Shown here: piece after piece, positions 7,918 to 17,848 of the stretch
Position numbering within the stretch: the first letter of the stretch is position 1
Layout: every line of letters starts with the position of its first letter
Made by a program: the position numbers and the translations under genes
The notes under the pieces: generated by a model
Told to the model about the DNA's origin: nothing
Seen by the model: the letters and a program-made list of their open reading frames with translations, nothing else
Database searches by the model: none
Assembly (NCBI RefSeq): GCF_000829675.1
Contig: NZ_BBRX01000017.1
Coordinates: 1 to 64,000 of the forward strand
DNA from: Acinetobacter rudis
GTDB taxonomy: Bacteria; Pseudomonadota; Gammaproteobacteria; Pseudomonadales; Moraxellaceae
Direction: 5' to 3'
DNA: 64,000 nt

Positions 7918-8931
7918 CTAAACACAATAACCCAATCTTATAGCATCGAGATGACCTTGAAGTAAATGTGCAAGCAGTTCAATATGTGCTGGGTCTTCGT
8001 TAAGCGCTGGAATATATTCATATTTTTTGCCACCAGAGGCCAAAAACAATTCGGCATTTTGTAGCGCTAATTCTTCTAAAGTTTCCAAACAATCTGCTGA
8101 AAATGCTGGACTTAAAATTTGTACTGAATTTACCCCTTGCTCAGCCCACTGTTGTAATAACTGATCGGTGTAAGGTTTCACCCACTCTTGCTTACCAAAA
8201 CGCGATTGAAAACTAATCGCCCACTGCTCTGGTTCTAAATTAAGTGCAGCTGCCAACTTTGCTGCAGTTATACGACAACGATCCGCATAAGGATCACCTT
8301 TGTCTGCATAGGGCTGTGGTATACCATGAAACGACATTAGTAATTTGTCTGCATCGCCATGCTGCTGGCGATACTTACGAACACTTTGTGCCAAAGCCTC
8401 AATATAATCAGGATGCTGATAGTAATCACGGATAACACTAATGCCGGGTAAATTACGCTGTGTCTTAATCCAATCGGCAAGCGCATCATACAGTGGTGCT
8501 GTTGAAGTCGCAGAAAACTGTGGAAATAACGGCAAGAGGACGATATGGTCATAGTTCTGTTTAGCAGCGTCAGCCAGAACATGTCGAATGCCTGGTTGAC
8601 CATAACTCATAGCAGCGACAATATTGAGTTCAAGATCAGAATTTTTTGCAATCAGCTGCGTCTGCAAAGCCGCAACTTGCGCATTTAAAATTTTGCGCAT
8701 CGGTGAGTCATCTAACCAAATCTGAGCATAAGCTTCTGCTACACGGCGTGGACGAAATGGCAAAATAAAACAGTGTAGGATGATTTTCCATAATACTTTC
8801 GGAATTTCAATTACACGTGAGTCCGATAAAAACTCTTTTAAAAAGCGTCGTACCGCGGGCACGGTAGCTGCATCAGGTGTGCCTAAATTGGCCACAATCA
8901 ACAATACTTTGGGTTTAATCTCAGACATCAT
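7918..8931 (-). CDS. hemH: Ferrochelatase
   Basis: A 337-residue ferrochelatase that inserts Fe2+ into protoporphyrin IX in the last step of haem synthesis. The catalytic histidine is His202 in LLMSFHGIP, and [14 protein letters not shown] near residues 274-287 carries the conserved acidic residues. The substrate-lip segment (residues 28-60) is present. Initiation may be at the second Met, one codon in. The following gene is the MBL hydrolase 31 bp downstream. Confidence 0.96.
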   Translation of the reverse strand: MMSEIKPKVLLIVANLGTPDAATVPAVRRFLKEFLSDSRVIEIPKVLWKIILHCFILPFRPRRVAEAYAQIWLDDSPMRKILNAQVAALQTQLIAKNSDLELNIVAAMSYGQPGIRHVLADAAKQNYDHIVLLPLFPQFSATSTAPLYDALADWIKTQRNLPGISVIRDYYQHPDYIEALAQSVRKYRQQHGDADKLLMSFHGIPQPYADKGDPYADRCRITAAKLAAALNLEPEQWAISFQSRFGKQEWVKPYTDQLLQQWAEQGVNSVQILSPAFSADCLETLEELALQNAELFLASGGKKYEYIPALNEDPAHIELLAHLLQGHLDAIRLGYCV

Positions 8932-9035
8932 TCTTCTTTCTGGTCATCACAGTGCTTCAAGCATACTTGATCAATGTCAGCTGCACAAACTGTCAAATTC
9001 CCTACAAAAATTCTAGGTTTTGTTATTACCTTAAC

Positions 9036-10043
9036 CTATGCATGAGATATGTCTTTGACCAATAATAACCCTTTATTGGTCATCTTCCAGAGTTTACGTT
9101 GTCGATCATCACGCCCTACGGGTGTAATCCAATCATTGCGATACATTTGTTGCTTAATACTTCGAAGTGCTCTTGAATGAATTTGTACCTGAGCCACTGT
9201 ATGCACACGTGGCATTTCTGCTTGAGCATCTAACAATGCTTGGTGTTTAAGATAGTCATTAATCACTGTTGAAAATAGCGTTTCAGCCTGAGCTTGTCTA
9301 AATACCGTAGACAAAATCTTTAGCAAAGCTCCCCATGTAAGCTGCTTGGTCATAGCCAGCTCTTTGATATAGTTGGTTTGATAAGCATGCATTTGATATT
9401 CAAAACTAAATAACTCATCAATAGAGACAATGGGCAAAGATAAAAAAGGATCTAATTGTTCATGATCTTGCTCTATACGCGCTTGAGCTAGCTTAATTTT
9501 CAAATGATCAATTTCGTCCTGAAATACTTGTAGACTCTGTGGGCGTACCCAACCAATCGTTGGATGGTGCTCAATCAACTTTGGCATATAACGTCGTGCA
9601 AACTGCTCTAAGTCTCTAAGGTTGTGATACAACATAACATGGTCAACTTCTTTTAACAGCTGATGACGAAAATCATCAAATTTCTTTTTTAACTCTGCAT
9701 CCTGTTCTTGTAGTTTTTCAGCACGTTCAGACGGTGAACCATGCATAAAGACAATAATTGGTTTTTGTTTGGTCACTGCATAAATATATTCAAGATGCAT
9801 ATAGCCAATACCCGATGCAGACAACTCACCATACTGACTACCTAATAGCAGTAAGACATAATCACAATCTTCAATTTGACGACGTGAATAAGCCCTCCCC
9901 AGCGCAGATCTAGACTCTAATCCCCAAATAAAAAACCCCATGGCCATTAAAGTTTGCATCACAACCTCGCGTTCGGGTTGCATGTCTTTACCTGAGGTGA
10001 TTAAAAAAACTTGATAACGTCGGTCCAGCATTGACCACTCCAA
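9036..10043 (-). CDS. DUF4062 (TIR-like) protein with C-terminal winged-helix-like region
   Basis: A 335-residue soluble protein. The N-terminal ~110 residues match DUF4062, a TIR/SEFIR-like flavodoxin-type fold: YQVFLITSGKDMQPERE, then ALGRAYSRRQIEDCDYVLLLLGSQYG split over residues 47-72. Residues ~180-200 look coiled-coil-like. The C-terminal ~120 residues end in DDRQRKLWKMTNKGLLL, which resembles a winged-helix wing. DUF4062 domains occur in signalling and some defence proteins, but this one sits with murI and DUF1285 genes, which suggests a stable chromosomal gene. Function is unknown. The sequence starts with MEWSM; Met5 is another possible start. Confidence 0.75.
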   Translation of the reverse strand: MEWSMLDRRYQVFLITSGKDMQPEREVVMQTLMAMGFFIWGLESRSALGRAYSRRQIEDCDYVLLLLGSQYGELSASGIGYMHLEYIYAVTKQKPIIVFMHGSPSERAEKLQEQDAELKKKFDDFRHQLLKEVDHVMLYHNLRDLEQFARRYMPKLIEHHPTIGWVRPQSLQVFQDEIDHLKIKLAQARIEQDHEQLDPFLSLPIVSIDELFSFEYQMHAYQTNYIKELAMTKQLTWGALLKILSTVFRQAQAETLFSTVINDYLKHQALLDAQAEMPRVHTVAQVQIHSRALRSIKQQMYRNDWITPVGRDDRQRKLWKMTNKGLLLVKDISHA

Positions 10044-10147
10044 TGTTCACTTGCCTTCATCCAACCATTTCGGTCTACAGAATTTTATAAAAATAAGTTA
10101 TGTCGCTTTTCTTTGTTAAATATCAAATAGCATCGTTGATTGCGGAG

Positions 10148-11050
10148 TTATTCACTATTATCGGCCGTAGCAATATTGACATGCTCAATCGACCACGTTA
10201 AATCAGTTGGAATTAAATGTGTTAATACAGAGCTTAAATGTTCAACATTATGGCCTGTGATAACGCATTGTATCCGTACTCGAGTTGGATCCGCAACTTG
10301 TGCGAGTAAACCATGTTTAATCAAGATCCGAGACGTCTGACGTGCTACAGCAAGACCTGAATCAATCAAGGTCAAACGATCACCATATAACAGATCAAGA
10401 CTCTGTTTTAAAAAAGGATAATGCGTACATCCTAACACCAAATAATCAATCCCCTGTGCCACAGCGGGATCAAGCAATTGACGTAAGGTTTCACGACATT
10501 GTGGGCTATTGGCCTGATCAGCTTCAACATAAGGAACCAGATCAAGACATGTAAAGGCTAAGACTTCAACCTGTGCAGGCTCTGCGAAACCTGCGACCAC
10601 GTCTTTGATTAATTTACCGCGAAAAGTTGCAGGTGTTGCCAACACAGCCACTTTCTTGGTTTTGCTTTGTAATACGGCAGGTTTAAGCGCAGGTACTAAG
10701 CCTATGATTGGAAAACGCTCACCATAATAATCACGTAAATAATCAAGACTAAAAGCTGAAGCACTATTACATGCCACCACCGCAATTTTACATCCTTGTC
10801 GATATAACCACTCTATCGCCCGCGCAGTCAACTGACGAATATCATCTGCATCACGGGGGCCATAAGGTACGTGTGCGGTATCAGCAAAATATAAGAAGCG
10901 CTCTTGGGGTAAGTGACGTGCAATATCATGTAAAACCGACAGTCCACCGACCCCAGAATCAAAAATACCAATCGGTGCATCTGCAAGGGCTGCAGGCATT
11001 GGTTCATGGTCTATTGGCATGGGATTAAGAGCAATCATGATATCGATCAA
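10148..11050 (-). CDS. murI: Glutamate racemase
   Basis: A 300-residue glutamate racemase that makes D-glutamate for peptidoglycan. Motifs: FDSGVGGLSVL at 30-40, VVACNSASA at 91-99 with catalytic Cys94, and LVLGCTHYPFL at 204-214 with catalytic Cys208. The ~24 residues before the fold vary between species and the exact start is uncertain (Met1, Met5, Met11 and Met18 are all in frame). It is flanked by DUF1285 upstream and the DUF4062 gene downstream on the same strand. Confidence 0.95.
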   Translation of the reverse strand: MIDIMIALNPMPIDHEPMPAALADAPIGIFDSGVGGLSVLHDIARHLPQERFLYFADTAHVPYGPRDADDIRQLTARAIEWLYRQGCKIAVVACNSASAFSLDYLRDYYGERFPIIGLVPALKPAVLQSKTKKVAVLATPATFRGKLIKDVVAGFAEPAQVEVLAFTCLDLVPYVEADQANSPQCRETLRQLLDPAVAQGIDYLVLGCTHYPFLKQSLDLLYGDRLTLIDSGLAVARQTSRILIKHGLLAQVADPTRVRIQCVITGHNVEHLSSVLTHLIPTDLTWSIEHVNIATADNSE

Positions 11051-11084
11051 TAGTGTGCAGTAAAACTGTTCTCAAGCTTAAACC

Positions 11085-11696
11085 TCAGCTGTGTAAATGC
11101 AAGTGCAAATCACCACTTCTTAAAGATAAAATGGTCTGACCTTGCGCATTTTCACTCATCTCCCCCATATTGATGAGATGATAAAAAGCTGCACGCTGAA
11201 TCAAAGCGTCGAGCCCAAAGCGAATATGTACATAAGGACGTAATTCGCCTAAATATTCACGCATCTCTATCGGGTGCTCTTGATCCACAATCACCACATC
11301 ACCATGACCAGTTTTAAGCTGAATATAGCTTTTCCCATTGAGCTCAATTTGATCTGCTTCTGTGATTAATAACGGTACATCTTCAACCGTGATTTCAATT
11401 TTCTCAACCGGTGTCTTTAAATAGTACTGTCCTTGCTCTTTCCAAAGCACTGAACTAAACAGGTCTAAAAGTGCTTGTCTACGAATCAATTGACCTTCGT
11501 GCCACCATTCGCCATTGGATTTAATGATCAAATCCATTTTGCCGCAATGCTTTGGCTGCCAGTCTTGTAAAGGGGGTATTGACCTTTTGTGACCTAACTG
11601 TTCAACTTTAAGGTCTTGTGCAATACGCATTAAGTTTTTATCATCAGTGTCTGGCATTTGGTTCGCCTCATTTGGTGAATATTTATGTTTTACCAT
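11085..11696 (-). CDS. DUF1285 domain protein
   Basis: A 203-residue cytoplasmic protein matching DUF1285: the core has DLIIKSNGEWWHEG near 55-68, then RRQALLDLFSSVLW, and YYLKTPVEKIEI, the order seen in this family. Function is unknown. The stop lies 34 bp upstream of murI, so co-transcription is likely. The first ~45 residues are polar and may be trimmed if translation starts at Met14. Confidence 0.82.
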   Translation of the reverse strand: MVKHKYSPNEANQMPDTDDKNLMRIAQDLKVEQLGHKRSIPPLQDWQPKHCGKMDLIIKSNGEWWHEGQLIRRQALLDLFSSVLWKEQGQYYLKTPVEKIEITVEDVPLLITEADQIELNGKSYIQLKTGHGDVVIVDQEHPIEMREYLGELRPYVHIRFGLDALIQRAAFYHLINMGEMSENAQGQTILSLRSGDLHLHLHS

Positions 11697-11822
11697 AAGT
11701 TATGCCTAGCTGACGTCAAAAAATAATGACTCAGCCAATTGGCGGATGAGTGGATTAAAACTATACTAGCCCAAACAAAAGCAATGGTACGATAACTCGT
11801 TCCTAACTAAAAGCATACTCAT

Positions 11823-11852
11823 GGCAGCACCGTTGTTGTTGACACGGTTGCC
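11823..11852 (+). promoter_or_regulatory. Leader hairpin upstream of ETF-QO
   Basis: GGCA (11823-11826) plus ACCGT (11829-11833) pair with ACGGT (11844-11848) plus TGCC (11849-11852), giving a 9-bp stem with a 2-base bulge in the 5' untranslated region. The ribosome site GAGGAG follows at 11867-11872. No known riboswitch is recognised. It could be a 5' stabilising hairpin or a binding site. Confidence 0.4.
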
Positions 11853-11878
11853 ACCCTTATCCATATGAGGAGTCCGAC

Positions 11879-13591
11879 ATGGAGCACATCGAACGCGAAT
11901 CGATGGAGTTTGACGTCGTTATCGTCGGCGCAGGCCCTGCAGGTCTATCTGCTGCGATTAAAATTCGTCAATTAGCAATTGAAAACAATCTTGCAGATTT
12001 ATCTGTATGCGTCGTAGAAAAAGGCTCCGAAGTTGGTGCACACATTCTATCAGGTGCTTTACTTGAACCACGTGCCTTAAATGAATTGTTTCCAGACTGG
12101 AAAGAATTAGGTGCGCCAATCAATGTACCTGTAACAGAAGATAAAACTTTCTTCTTACTGTCGGATACCTCATCTAAAGAAGCGCCACATTGGATGGTGC
12201 CAAAAACCATGCACAATGATGGCAACTATGTTATTTCTTTAGGTAACGTTGTTCGCTGGTTAGGCCAAAAAGCTGAAGAGCTTGAAGTATCTATTTTCCC
12301 AGGCTTTGCTGCTTCTGAAATTTTGTATCATGAAGATGGTACAGTAAAAGGCATTCAAACTGGTGATATGGGTATTGGTAAAGATGGTGAACCAACACAT
12401 AACTTTACCCCAGGTTATGAATTACATGCCAAATACACCCTATTTGCAGAAGGCTGTCGTGGCCATCTCGGTAAGCGCCTAATTTCTCAATTTAATCTCG
12501 ACAAAGATGCTGATCCACAGCACTACGGGATTGGGATTAAAGAACTATGGGAAATTGATCCAGCCAAACACAAAGCTGGTTTAGCAATGCATGGCACAGG
12601 TTGGCCATTGACTGAAACAGGCTCTACAGGGGGTTGGTGGCTTTACCATGCTGAAAACAACCAAGTTACCCTAGGGATGATCGTTGATTTATCATATCAA
12701 AATCCACATATGTATCCATTTATGGAAATGCAACGCTGGAAGACACACCCACTGATCAAACAGTATTTAGAAGGTGGTAAACGTATTTCTTATGGTGCGC
12801 GTGCTGTAGTCAAGGGAGGCTTAAATGCCCTACCTAAATTGACTTTCCCAGGTGGTTGCTTAATTGGTGATGATGCAGGTTTCTTAAACTTTGCTAAAAT
12901 CAAAGGCTCTCATACTGCAATGAAGTCAGGCATGCTCTGTGCTGAAGCTGTTTTTGAAGCGATTCAAGCAGGTGTAGAAAAAGGTGGTGACCTTGCTTAT
13001 GCACGTGTTACAGAAGGCGAAGACTTCTTTGCAAAAGAGTTAACGGCTTATACCGATAAGTTCAATAACAGCTGGCTCAAAGAAGAGTTATACAACTCAC
13101 GTAACTTTGGCCCTGCAATGCATAAATTCGGTCTATGGATTGGTGGTGCGTTTAACTTTATTGACCAAAACGTATTTAGAGTTCCATTTACCTTACGTGA
13201 TCTTGCAACAGACTACGGTGTATTGAAAACTGTTGATACTGCGAACGTTAAACCTAACTATCCAAAACCAGATGGCAAACTTACATTTGACCGTCTGTCT
13301 TCAGTGTTTATTTCAAATACAGTTCATGAAGAAAACCAGCCTGCGCATTTGAAATTAACCGATGCCAGTATTCCAGTTGATGTCAACTTACCAAAATGGG
13401 ATGAGCCTGCTCAGCGCTATTGCCCTGCTGGTGTTTATGAAATCATGGAAAATGAGGATGGTTCGAAGCGTTTCCAAATTAACGCAGCGAACTGTGTTCA
13501 CTGTAAGACCTGTGACATCAAAGATCCGAGTCAAAATATCACTTGGGTCTGCCCTGAAGGTGGCGGTGGTCCAAACTATCCAAACATGTAA
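11879..13591 (+). CDS. Electron transfer flavoprotein-ubiquinone oxidoreductase
   Basis: A 570-residue ETF-QO (ETF dehydrogenase) that passes electrons from ETF, reduced by acyl-CoA dehydrogenases, to ubiquinone at the membrane. The FAD motif VIVGAGPAGLSAA is at 14-26. The C-terminal domain carries the 4Fe-4S ligands: CPAGVY, then CVHCKTC and a final CPEGGGGP. Length is normal. GAGGAG at 11867-11872 supports the ATG at 11879. It is monocistronic, ending in a strong terminator at 13601-13632. It fits an organism that degrades fatty and amino acids aerobically. Confidence 0.97.
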   Translation: MEHIERESMEFDVVIVGAGPAGLSAAIKIRQLAIENNLADLSVCVVEKGSEVGAHILSGALLEPRALNELFPDWKELGAPINVPVTEDKTFFLLSDTSSKEAPHWMVPKTMHNDGNYVISLGNVVRWLGQKAEELEVSIFPGFAASEILYHEDGTVKGIQTGDMGIGKDGEPTHNFTPGYELHAKYTLFAEGCRGHLGKRLISQFNLDKDADPQHYGIGIKELWEIDPAKHKAGLAMHGTGWPLTETGSTGGWWLYHAENNQVTLGMIVDLSYQNPHMYPFMEMQRWKTHPLIKQYLEGGKRISYGARAVVKGGLNALPKLTFPGGCLIGDDAGFLNFAKIKGSHTAMKSGMLCAEAVFEAIQAGVEKGGDLAYARVTEGEDFFAKELTAYTDKFNNSWLKEELYNSRNFGPAMHKFGLWIGGAFNFIDQNVFRVPFTLRDLATDYGVLKTVDTANVKPNYPKPDGKLTFDRLSSVFISNTVHEENQPAHLKLTDASIPVDVNLPKWDEPAQRYCPAGVYEIMENEDGSKRFQINAANCVHCKTCDIKDPSQNITWVCPEGGGGPNYPNM

Positions 13592-13600
13592 TTAAAATGA

Positions 13601-13632
13601 AAAATCCCCGTACAGAATACGGGGATTTTTTC
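13601..13632 (+). terminator. Terminator of ETF-QO gene
   Basis: AAAATCCCCGTA (13601-13612) and TACGGGGATTTT (13618-13629) form a perfect 12-bp stem with a 5-base loop and a T-run. The A-run on the left also lets it serve the opposite-strand azoR transcript. Confidence 0.92.
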
Positions 13633-13669
13633 ATGGGTCATCAAAAATGAGGGAGTGATCTAGTTACGA

Positions 13670-14236
13670 TTAAAGCGTCGTTACTTTAGTCAAAGCTTCT
13701 GCAATGGCTTTCTCTTTTAATTCTGCACCCATATTTACACCTTCCGCACGAACAACCTCAATGTCTGTAACTCCAGTAAAGTTAAATACTGTTTTTAACA
13801 TTGTTTCTTGAAAATCTGCGGGATGATTATCGCCATAGATACCACCACGGCTGCTGGCAATATAAGCTTTTTTATTTCCAGCCAAACCCACTGAACCACT
13901 TTCAGTATATTTAAACGTTTTACCTGCAACAGCAATACGATCAATCCATGCTTTAAGTGCAGACGATAAACCAAAGTTATACATTGCAGCACCAATAACC
14001 ACGATATCTGCATCTAAATACTGTTGTACGAGTTGTAGACCTAGCTGGGTTTGTTCTTCGTTTTTACCCATCAGGATATCCGCAGTTAAATGCGGTATAT
14101 CTTGCTCTACAAGATCTAAATAAGTCACAGTCAAAGCCTCATGCTGAGTTTTTAATTGATCAACTATCGCCTGACTGAGCTGACGTGATACAGAGGCCTT
14201 GCCCATTATGCTTGAATCAATATGTAAAACTTTCAT
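13670..14236 (-). CDS. azoR: FMN-dependent NADH-azoreductase (AzoR-type)
   Basis: A 188-residue flavodoxin-fold NADH:quinone/azo reductase. It opens with MKVLHIDSSIMG, has AAMYNFGLSSALKAWIDRI in the FMN-binding region and SSRGGIYG further on, the order expected for AzoR. AzoR enzymes reduce quinones and azo dyes with bound FMN. The frame is open further upstream, but Met at 14236 is the start, as the fold begins there and GGGAT precedes it. No operon partners. Confidence 0.92.
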   Translation of the reverse strand: MKVLHIDSSIMGKASVSRQLSQAIVDQLKTQHEALTVTYLDLVEQDIPHLTADILMGKNEEQTQLGLQLVQQYLDADIVVIGAAMYNFGLSSALKAWIDRIAVAGKTFKYTESGSVGLAGNKKAYIASSRGGIYGDNHPADFQETMLKTVFNFTGVTDIEVVRAEGVNMGAELKEKAIAEALTKVTTL

Positions 14237-14478
14237 GATGATATCCCAACAGAGTAAAAATAAACTGTATGGAATCTTATCAAAATGACCAAAAGCAAAA
14301 AGACAGTGCATCAATACAGTCTGTCTCACTCATGAGACGATATTAAGTTTTTAAGAAAACCGTTGCATCATGTTTAGATCTTTTAAACATATACGCAAAG
14401 GGCTAATTCATCTCTGACTGAGCACTCAACTATTTCTAATTGATGATCATTGATCAGATGTTTAACAAATGCAGCCCA

Positions 14479-14736
14479 TTAGCCTTTTTTAATTAAGTAG
14501 TGGAACTCTTTATTCCCTGTTTCATCAAACAGCTCTTCTTGTAAGAGCAATTCATGACCTAAATGGGTACAAAATTTAGGAATATCCCATGATGTTGAAT
14601 TATCTGTTGCAAAGACTTCAACCACATCGCCTGACTTAGATTTACGAATCGCTTGATGCAACATCATAACTGGTTCAGGACAACGCAAACCACGTGTGTT
14701 GAGTTGAATATGAGGGGTCGGATCCATAGCAGACAT
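14479..14736 (-). CDS. tusA: Sulfur carrier protein TusA
   Basis: An 85-residue TusA/SirA-type protein that accepts sulfur from IscS as a persulfide for tRNA thiolation and molybdenum cofactor supply. The motif RGLRCPEPVMMLH holds the active cysteine, which is Cys19 when counted from the Met at 14736, the same position as in E. coli TusA; the start at 14748 would add four residues. It is a single gene in the gap between azoR and corC. Confidence 0.92.
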   Translation of the reverse strand: MSAMDPTPHIQLNTRGLRCPEPVMMLHQAIRKSKSGDVVEVFATDNSTSWDIPKFCTHLGHELLLQEELFDETGNKEFHYLIKKG

Positions 14737-14924
14737 GCCAATACTCAATAAAAAAATATGGCATATATTAACATATTCTCCACTTTAGCCCCTAAGCTTT
14801 GTACAAGAGCTACACCAGCTCCCCTAGAATTACGCCATCGCCCATCGTTAATTCTAGACATCTATATTTTCTACGGTATGATTAAAAAACAGCTTTATCA
14901 AATTAAGTATCTTTAGGAAAGATC

Positions 14925-15764
14925 ATGCAAGAGGAATCAAGCCCGTCGTGGGGCATGCGCGGTTTACGAAAATGGTTAAAAACAGAACCGGAAACTCGCG
15001 ACGAGCTACTCAAGTTAGTACAAGATTCACGTCGTTTTCTGGAACCCGATACCGTCGCCATGCTTGAAGGCGTATTGGACTTACCAGCAACCAAAATCCG
15101 TGAGGTCATGACACCCCGCACAGCTATGGTCAGTCTTCAAGAGGATGATAAACTTCTCGATATTTTAGACGTCTTAATCGAATCAGCTCACTCTCGCTTC
15201 CCAGTGTTTTCAGCAGATCAGCCTGACAACGTGGTGGGGATGTTGCTTGCAAAAGATCTTTTACCGTTTTTAAAAGATCGTAATCAACAGCTTGATATTC
15301 ATAGCTTGATGCGTCAACCGCTCTATGTCCCTGAAAGTGCACGCTCAGATCAGGTCATGCGCATGCTCAAAAATACTCAAACCCATATTGCAGTCGTCAT
15401 TGATGAATATGGCACGACTTCTGGCTTGGTAACGCTTGAAGATATCCTTGAGGAAATTGTCGGTGAAATTGAAGATGAGCACGATAAAATTGATGTTGAA
15501 GCACAGTTTATCGTGCCTGATCACAGTGCCACACATGCCAATAGTTGGATCGTACAAGCACTGACCCCAATCGAGCATTTTAACTCTATCTTAGATGCAA
15601 ATTTCTCCGATGACGAAGTTGAAACTGTTGGGGGCTTATTGCTTCAAGAAATTGAATTGGTTAGCGATTTACAAGGACAAGTGATTGAACTTGAAAACTG
15701 GTCATTTACCATTATTGAAGCAGATTCACGTAGCATTCATTTGATTCGAGCTGTACGTCAATGA
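14925..15764 (+). CDS. corC: CorC/HlyC-family CBS-domain protein
   Basis: A 279-residue protein with a short N-terminus, a CBS-domain pair (about residues 65-185, with REVMTPRTAMVSL and later AVVIDEYGTTSGLVTLEDILEEIVGEIEDE) and a C-terminal CorC_HlyC domain. CorC proteins are tied to Mg/Co efflux. It overlaps the next gene, lnt, by the ATGA at 15761-15764, an arrangement widely conserved in proteobacteria. AGGAAAG precedes the ATG at 14925. Confidence 0.94.
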   Translation: MQEESSPSWGMRGLRKWLKTEPETRDELLKLVQDSRRFLEPDTVAMLEGVLDLPATKIREVMTPRTAMVSLQEDDKLLDILDVLIESAHSRFPVFSADQPDNVVGMLLAKDLLPFLKDRNQQLDIHSLMRQPLYVPESARSDQVMRMLKNTQTHIAVVIDEYGTTSGLVTLEDILEEIVGEIEDEHDKIDVEAQFIVPDHSATHANSWIVQALTPIEHFNSILDANFSDDEVETVGGLLLQEIELVSDLQGQVIELENWSFTIIEADSRSIHLIRAVRQ

Positions 15765-17320
15765 GAAATCACTTTGACCGCTTACTCAATCTTGAACAAA
15801 CTGACAAAGCATTACCGCTGATTTATCCTCTTTTGATCTCGCTAGGTGCAGGTGCATTATTTAGTTTAGCACTGGCACCCTTTTATTGGTGGTGGTTAGC
15901 CATACTATCGCCGGCCTTACTTTATGCCTGTCTAAGACAGCGTAGTGCGAAACACGCATTTTTCATTGGTTGGGCTTATGGTCTTGGTCTTTGGTTCGTC
16001 GGGGCTTTTTGGTTATACACCTCAATCCATGTTTACGGTGATACCCATGCAGCGCTCAGTGTACTGATGATTTTTCTCATGGCCTTGGCCATGGGTTTAT
16101 TTAGCGCTTTGCAAACTTGGCTCTATCGACGCTTTTTCCCAGAAACACCATTGACCTTTGCACCACTTTGGGTGTTTTTTGAATGGGCAAAAACTTGGGT
16201 GTTTACAGGTTTCCCTTGGCTATTTGCTGGCTATGCGTTCACTGAACGCTGGTTAGATGCGTATGCCCCATTATTTGGAGTGTTCTCTGTTTCCTTTGTG
16301 GTGATCTTATTGGCCTGTGCTTTGGTTGAGATCATTCGTGGACGCTGGTTCTGGAGTATTCCAAGTGTAATCCTCTTGCTCGGTGCTTGGGGTGCTGCAC
16401 AACTTGAATTTGTTAGTGAGAAAGCTGAAAAGCCTTTAAGTGTGTCATTAATTCAAGGCAATATTCCACAAGATCTCAAATGGCTGACCGAGTATCAAGA
16501 TAAGACACTCATCATCTATGAGAACCTGAGTAAAAGTGAATGGGGACGTGACCTGATCGTTTGGCCAGAATCATCAATTCCTATGTTTCAAACTGATATT
16601 CAGCCTTTTTTGCTTAACATGGAATTACAGGCAAAACGCACAGGTACAGCTTGGGTAACAGGGATTCCATATTTTGATGTAAATCAAAGCATTCAGAATA
16701 ATAACCCAATGTTTTATAACAGCATAATGGCTTCAGGCTCTCAGAGTCAGGGGCTATACAAAAAACAACGCTTAGTCCCATTTGGTGAGTACATTCCTCT
16801 CCATGGACTGCTCAGTTGGGTGTTACCTGCGCTGCAAAATGATCCAAGCATGAGTAGCTTTAGTCGAGGGCCTGAACAACAATCTGCGCTCATGATTAAA
16901 CAACATCCTCTTGCTGCGGCAATTTGTTATGAAGTTGCTTATCCGAATCTTACCCGCCGAAACGCTCAAAATAGCGACTTTTTAGTGACAGTATCAAATG
17001 ATGCTTGGTTTACCGGTACAGCAGGACCTTGGCAGCATCTACAGATGGTTCAAATGCGTGCCAAAGAAAATGGTCGCTGGTTTATTCGTGCAACCAATAC
17101 AGGGGTAACGGCATTTATTGATCACAAGGGTCATATTGTCAAACAAGCACCTCAAGATGTGGCTACAGTTCTTCGAGGTGATCTACCTGCCATGCAAGGA
17201 CATACTTGGTATTCACGTCTTAGTGATTGGCCAATTTTGATTTTCTCAGGCCTACTACTGCTCTTAGGTTGGTTCTATCGACCTCGTCAGATTGATGTCT
17301 CCTTTAAATCACGACGTTAA
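15761..17320 (+). CDS. lnt: Apolipoprotein N-acyltransferase
   Basis: A 519-residue inner-membrane enzyme that adds the third acyl chain to lipoproteins. About six to seven hydrophobic segments fill residues 15-215, then a nitrilase domain. The catalytic triad is visible: Glu270 in VWPESSIP, Lys334/335 in LYKKQRLVPFGEY and Cys389 in AICYEVAYP. A final membrane helix lies near 495-510. Translation is coupled to corC by a 4-base overlap. A strong bidirectional terminator follows. Confidence 0.97.
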   Translation: MRNHFDRLLNLEQTDKALPLIYPLLISLGAGALFSLALAPFYWWWLAILSPALLYACLRQRSAKHAFFIGWAYGLGLWFVGAFWLYTSIHVYGDTHAALSVLMIFLMALAMGLFSALQTWLYRRFFPETPLTFAPLWVFFEWAKTWVFTGFPWLFAGYAFTERWLDAYAPLFGVFSVSFVVILLACALVEIIRGRWFWSIPSVILLLGAWGAAQLEFVSEKAEKPLSVSLIQGNIPQDLKWLTEYQDKTLIIYENLSKSEWGRDLIVWPESSIPMFQTDIQPFLLNMELQAKRTGTAWVTGIPYFDVNQSIQNNNPMFYNSIMASGSQSQGLYKKQRLVPFGEYIPLHGLLSWVLPALQNDPSMSSFSRGPEQQSALMIKQHPLAAAICYEVAYPNLTRRNAQNSDFLVTVSNDAWFTGTAGPWQHLQMVQMRAKENGRWFIRATNTGVTAFIDHKGHIVKQAPQDVATVLRGDLPAMQGHTWYSRLSDWPILIFSGLLLLLGWFYRPRQIDVSFKSRR

Positions 17321-17335
17321 TTAAGTTCGGTTTGT

Positions 17336-17373
17336 AAAAAAAGCCTGTTTATCTGATGATAAACAGGCTTTTT
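17336..17373. terminator. Bidirectional terminator between lnt and csaA
   Basis: AAGCCTGTTTATC (17341-17353) and GATAAACAGGCTT (17358-17370) form a 13-bp perfect stem flanked by A and T runs. It can end lnt on the plus strand and csaA on the minus strand. Confidence 0.92.
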
Positions 17374-17409
17374 ACTGTGCTTTATGACTCAACCGAAGTA
17401 GGCTTCGAC

Positions 17410-17748
17410 TTAAAGCAACTTCGTACCTAAAGGTACATCTTGGTCAGGAACGCAGAGTGCAACATGACCTTGTTCGTTATGAAAACCTGTGACCAAGCAT
17501 TCAGACTGGATCGGCCCTATTTGTTTCTTCGGGAAATTAATCACAGCAACCACTTTTTTCCCAATCAGCGTTTCAGGTTGGTAGAGCTGAGTAATCTGAG
17601 CACTAGACTTTTTCACTCCAATCTCCTCACCAAAATCGACATGTAAAATATATGCGGGACGACGGGCTTTTTCGAATACTTCGGCTTTTATAATCTGACC
17701 TACACGCATTTCAACTTTGATAAAATCATCCCATTCAATCTGTTGCAT
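17410..17748 (-). CDS. csaA: CsaA-type tRNA-binding domain protein
   Basis: A 112-residue single OB-fold protein of the CsaA/Trbp111 family. It opens with IEWDDFIKVEMRVGQIIKAE and has SAQITQLYQPETLIGKKVVAV and the C-terminal LCVPDQDVPLGTKLL. Family members bind tRNA and have been reported as export-related chaperones in Bacillus. Length is as expected. It stands alone between two convergent or same-strand genes. Confidence 0.92.
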   Translation of the reverse strand: MQQIEWDDFIKVEMRVGQIIKAEVFEKARRPAYILHVDFGEEIGVKKSSAQITQLYQPETLIGKKVVAVINFPKKQIGPIQSECLVTGFHNEQGHVALCVPDQDVPLGTKLL

Positions 17749-17848
17749 TATTGCTTCCTGCTCAATATATCGCCCTTGAGTATAAGCTAAATCTAATCAC
17801 CCAGATTACATGGTTTGGACTTTATACTCGTCCAAACCGACATATTTT

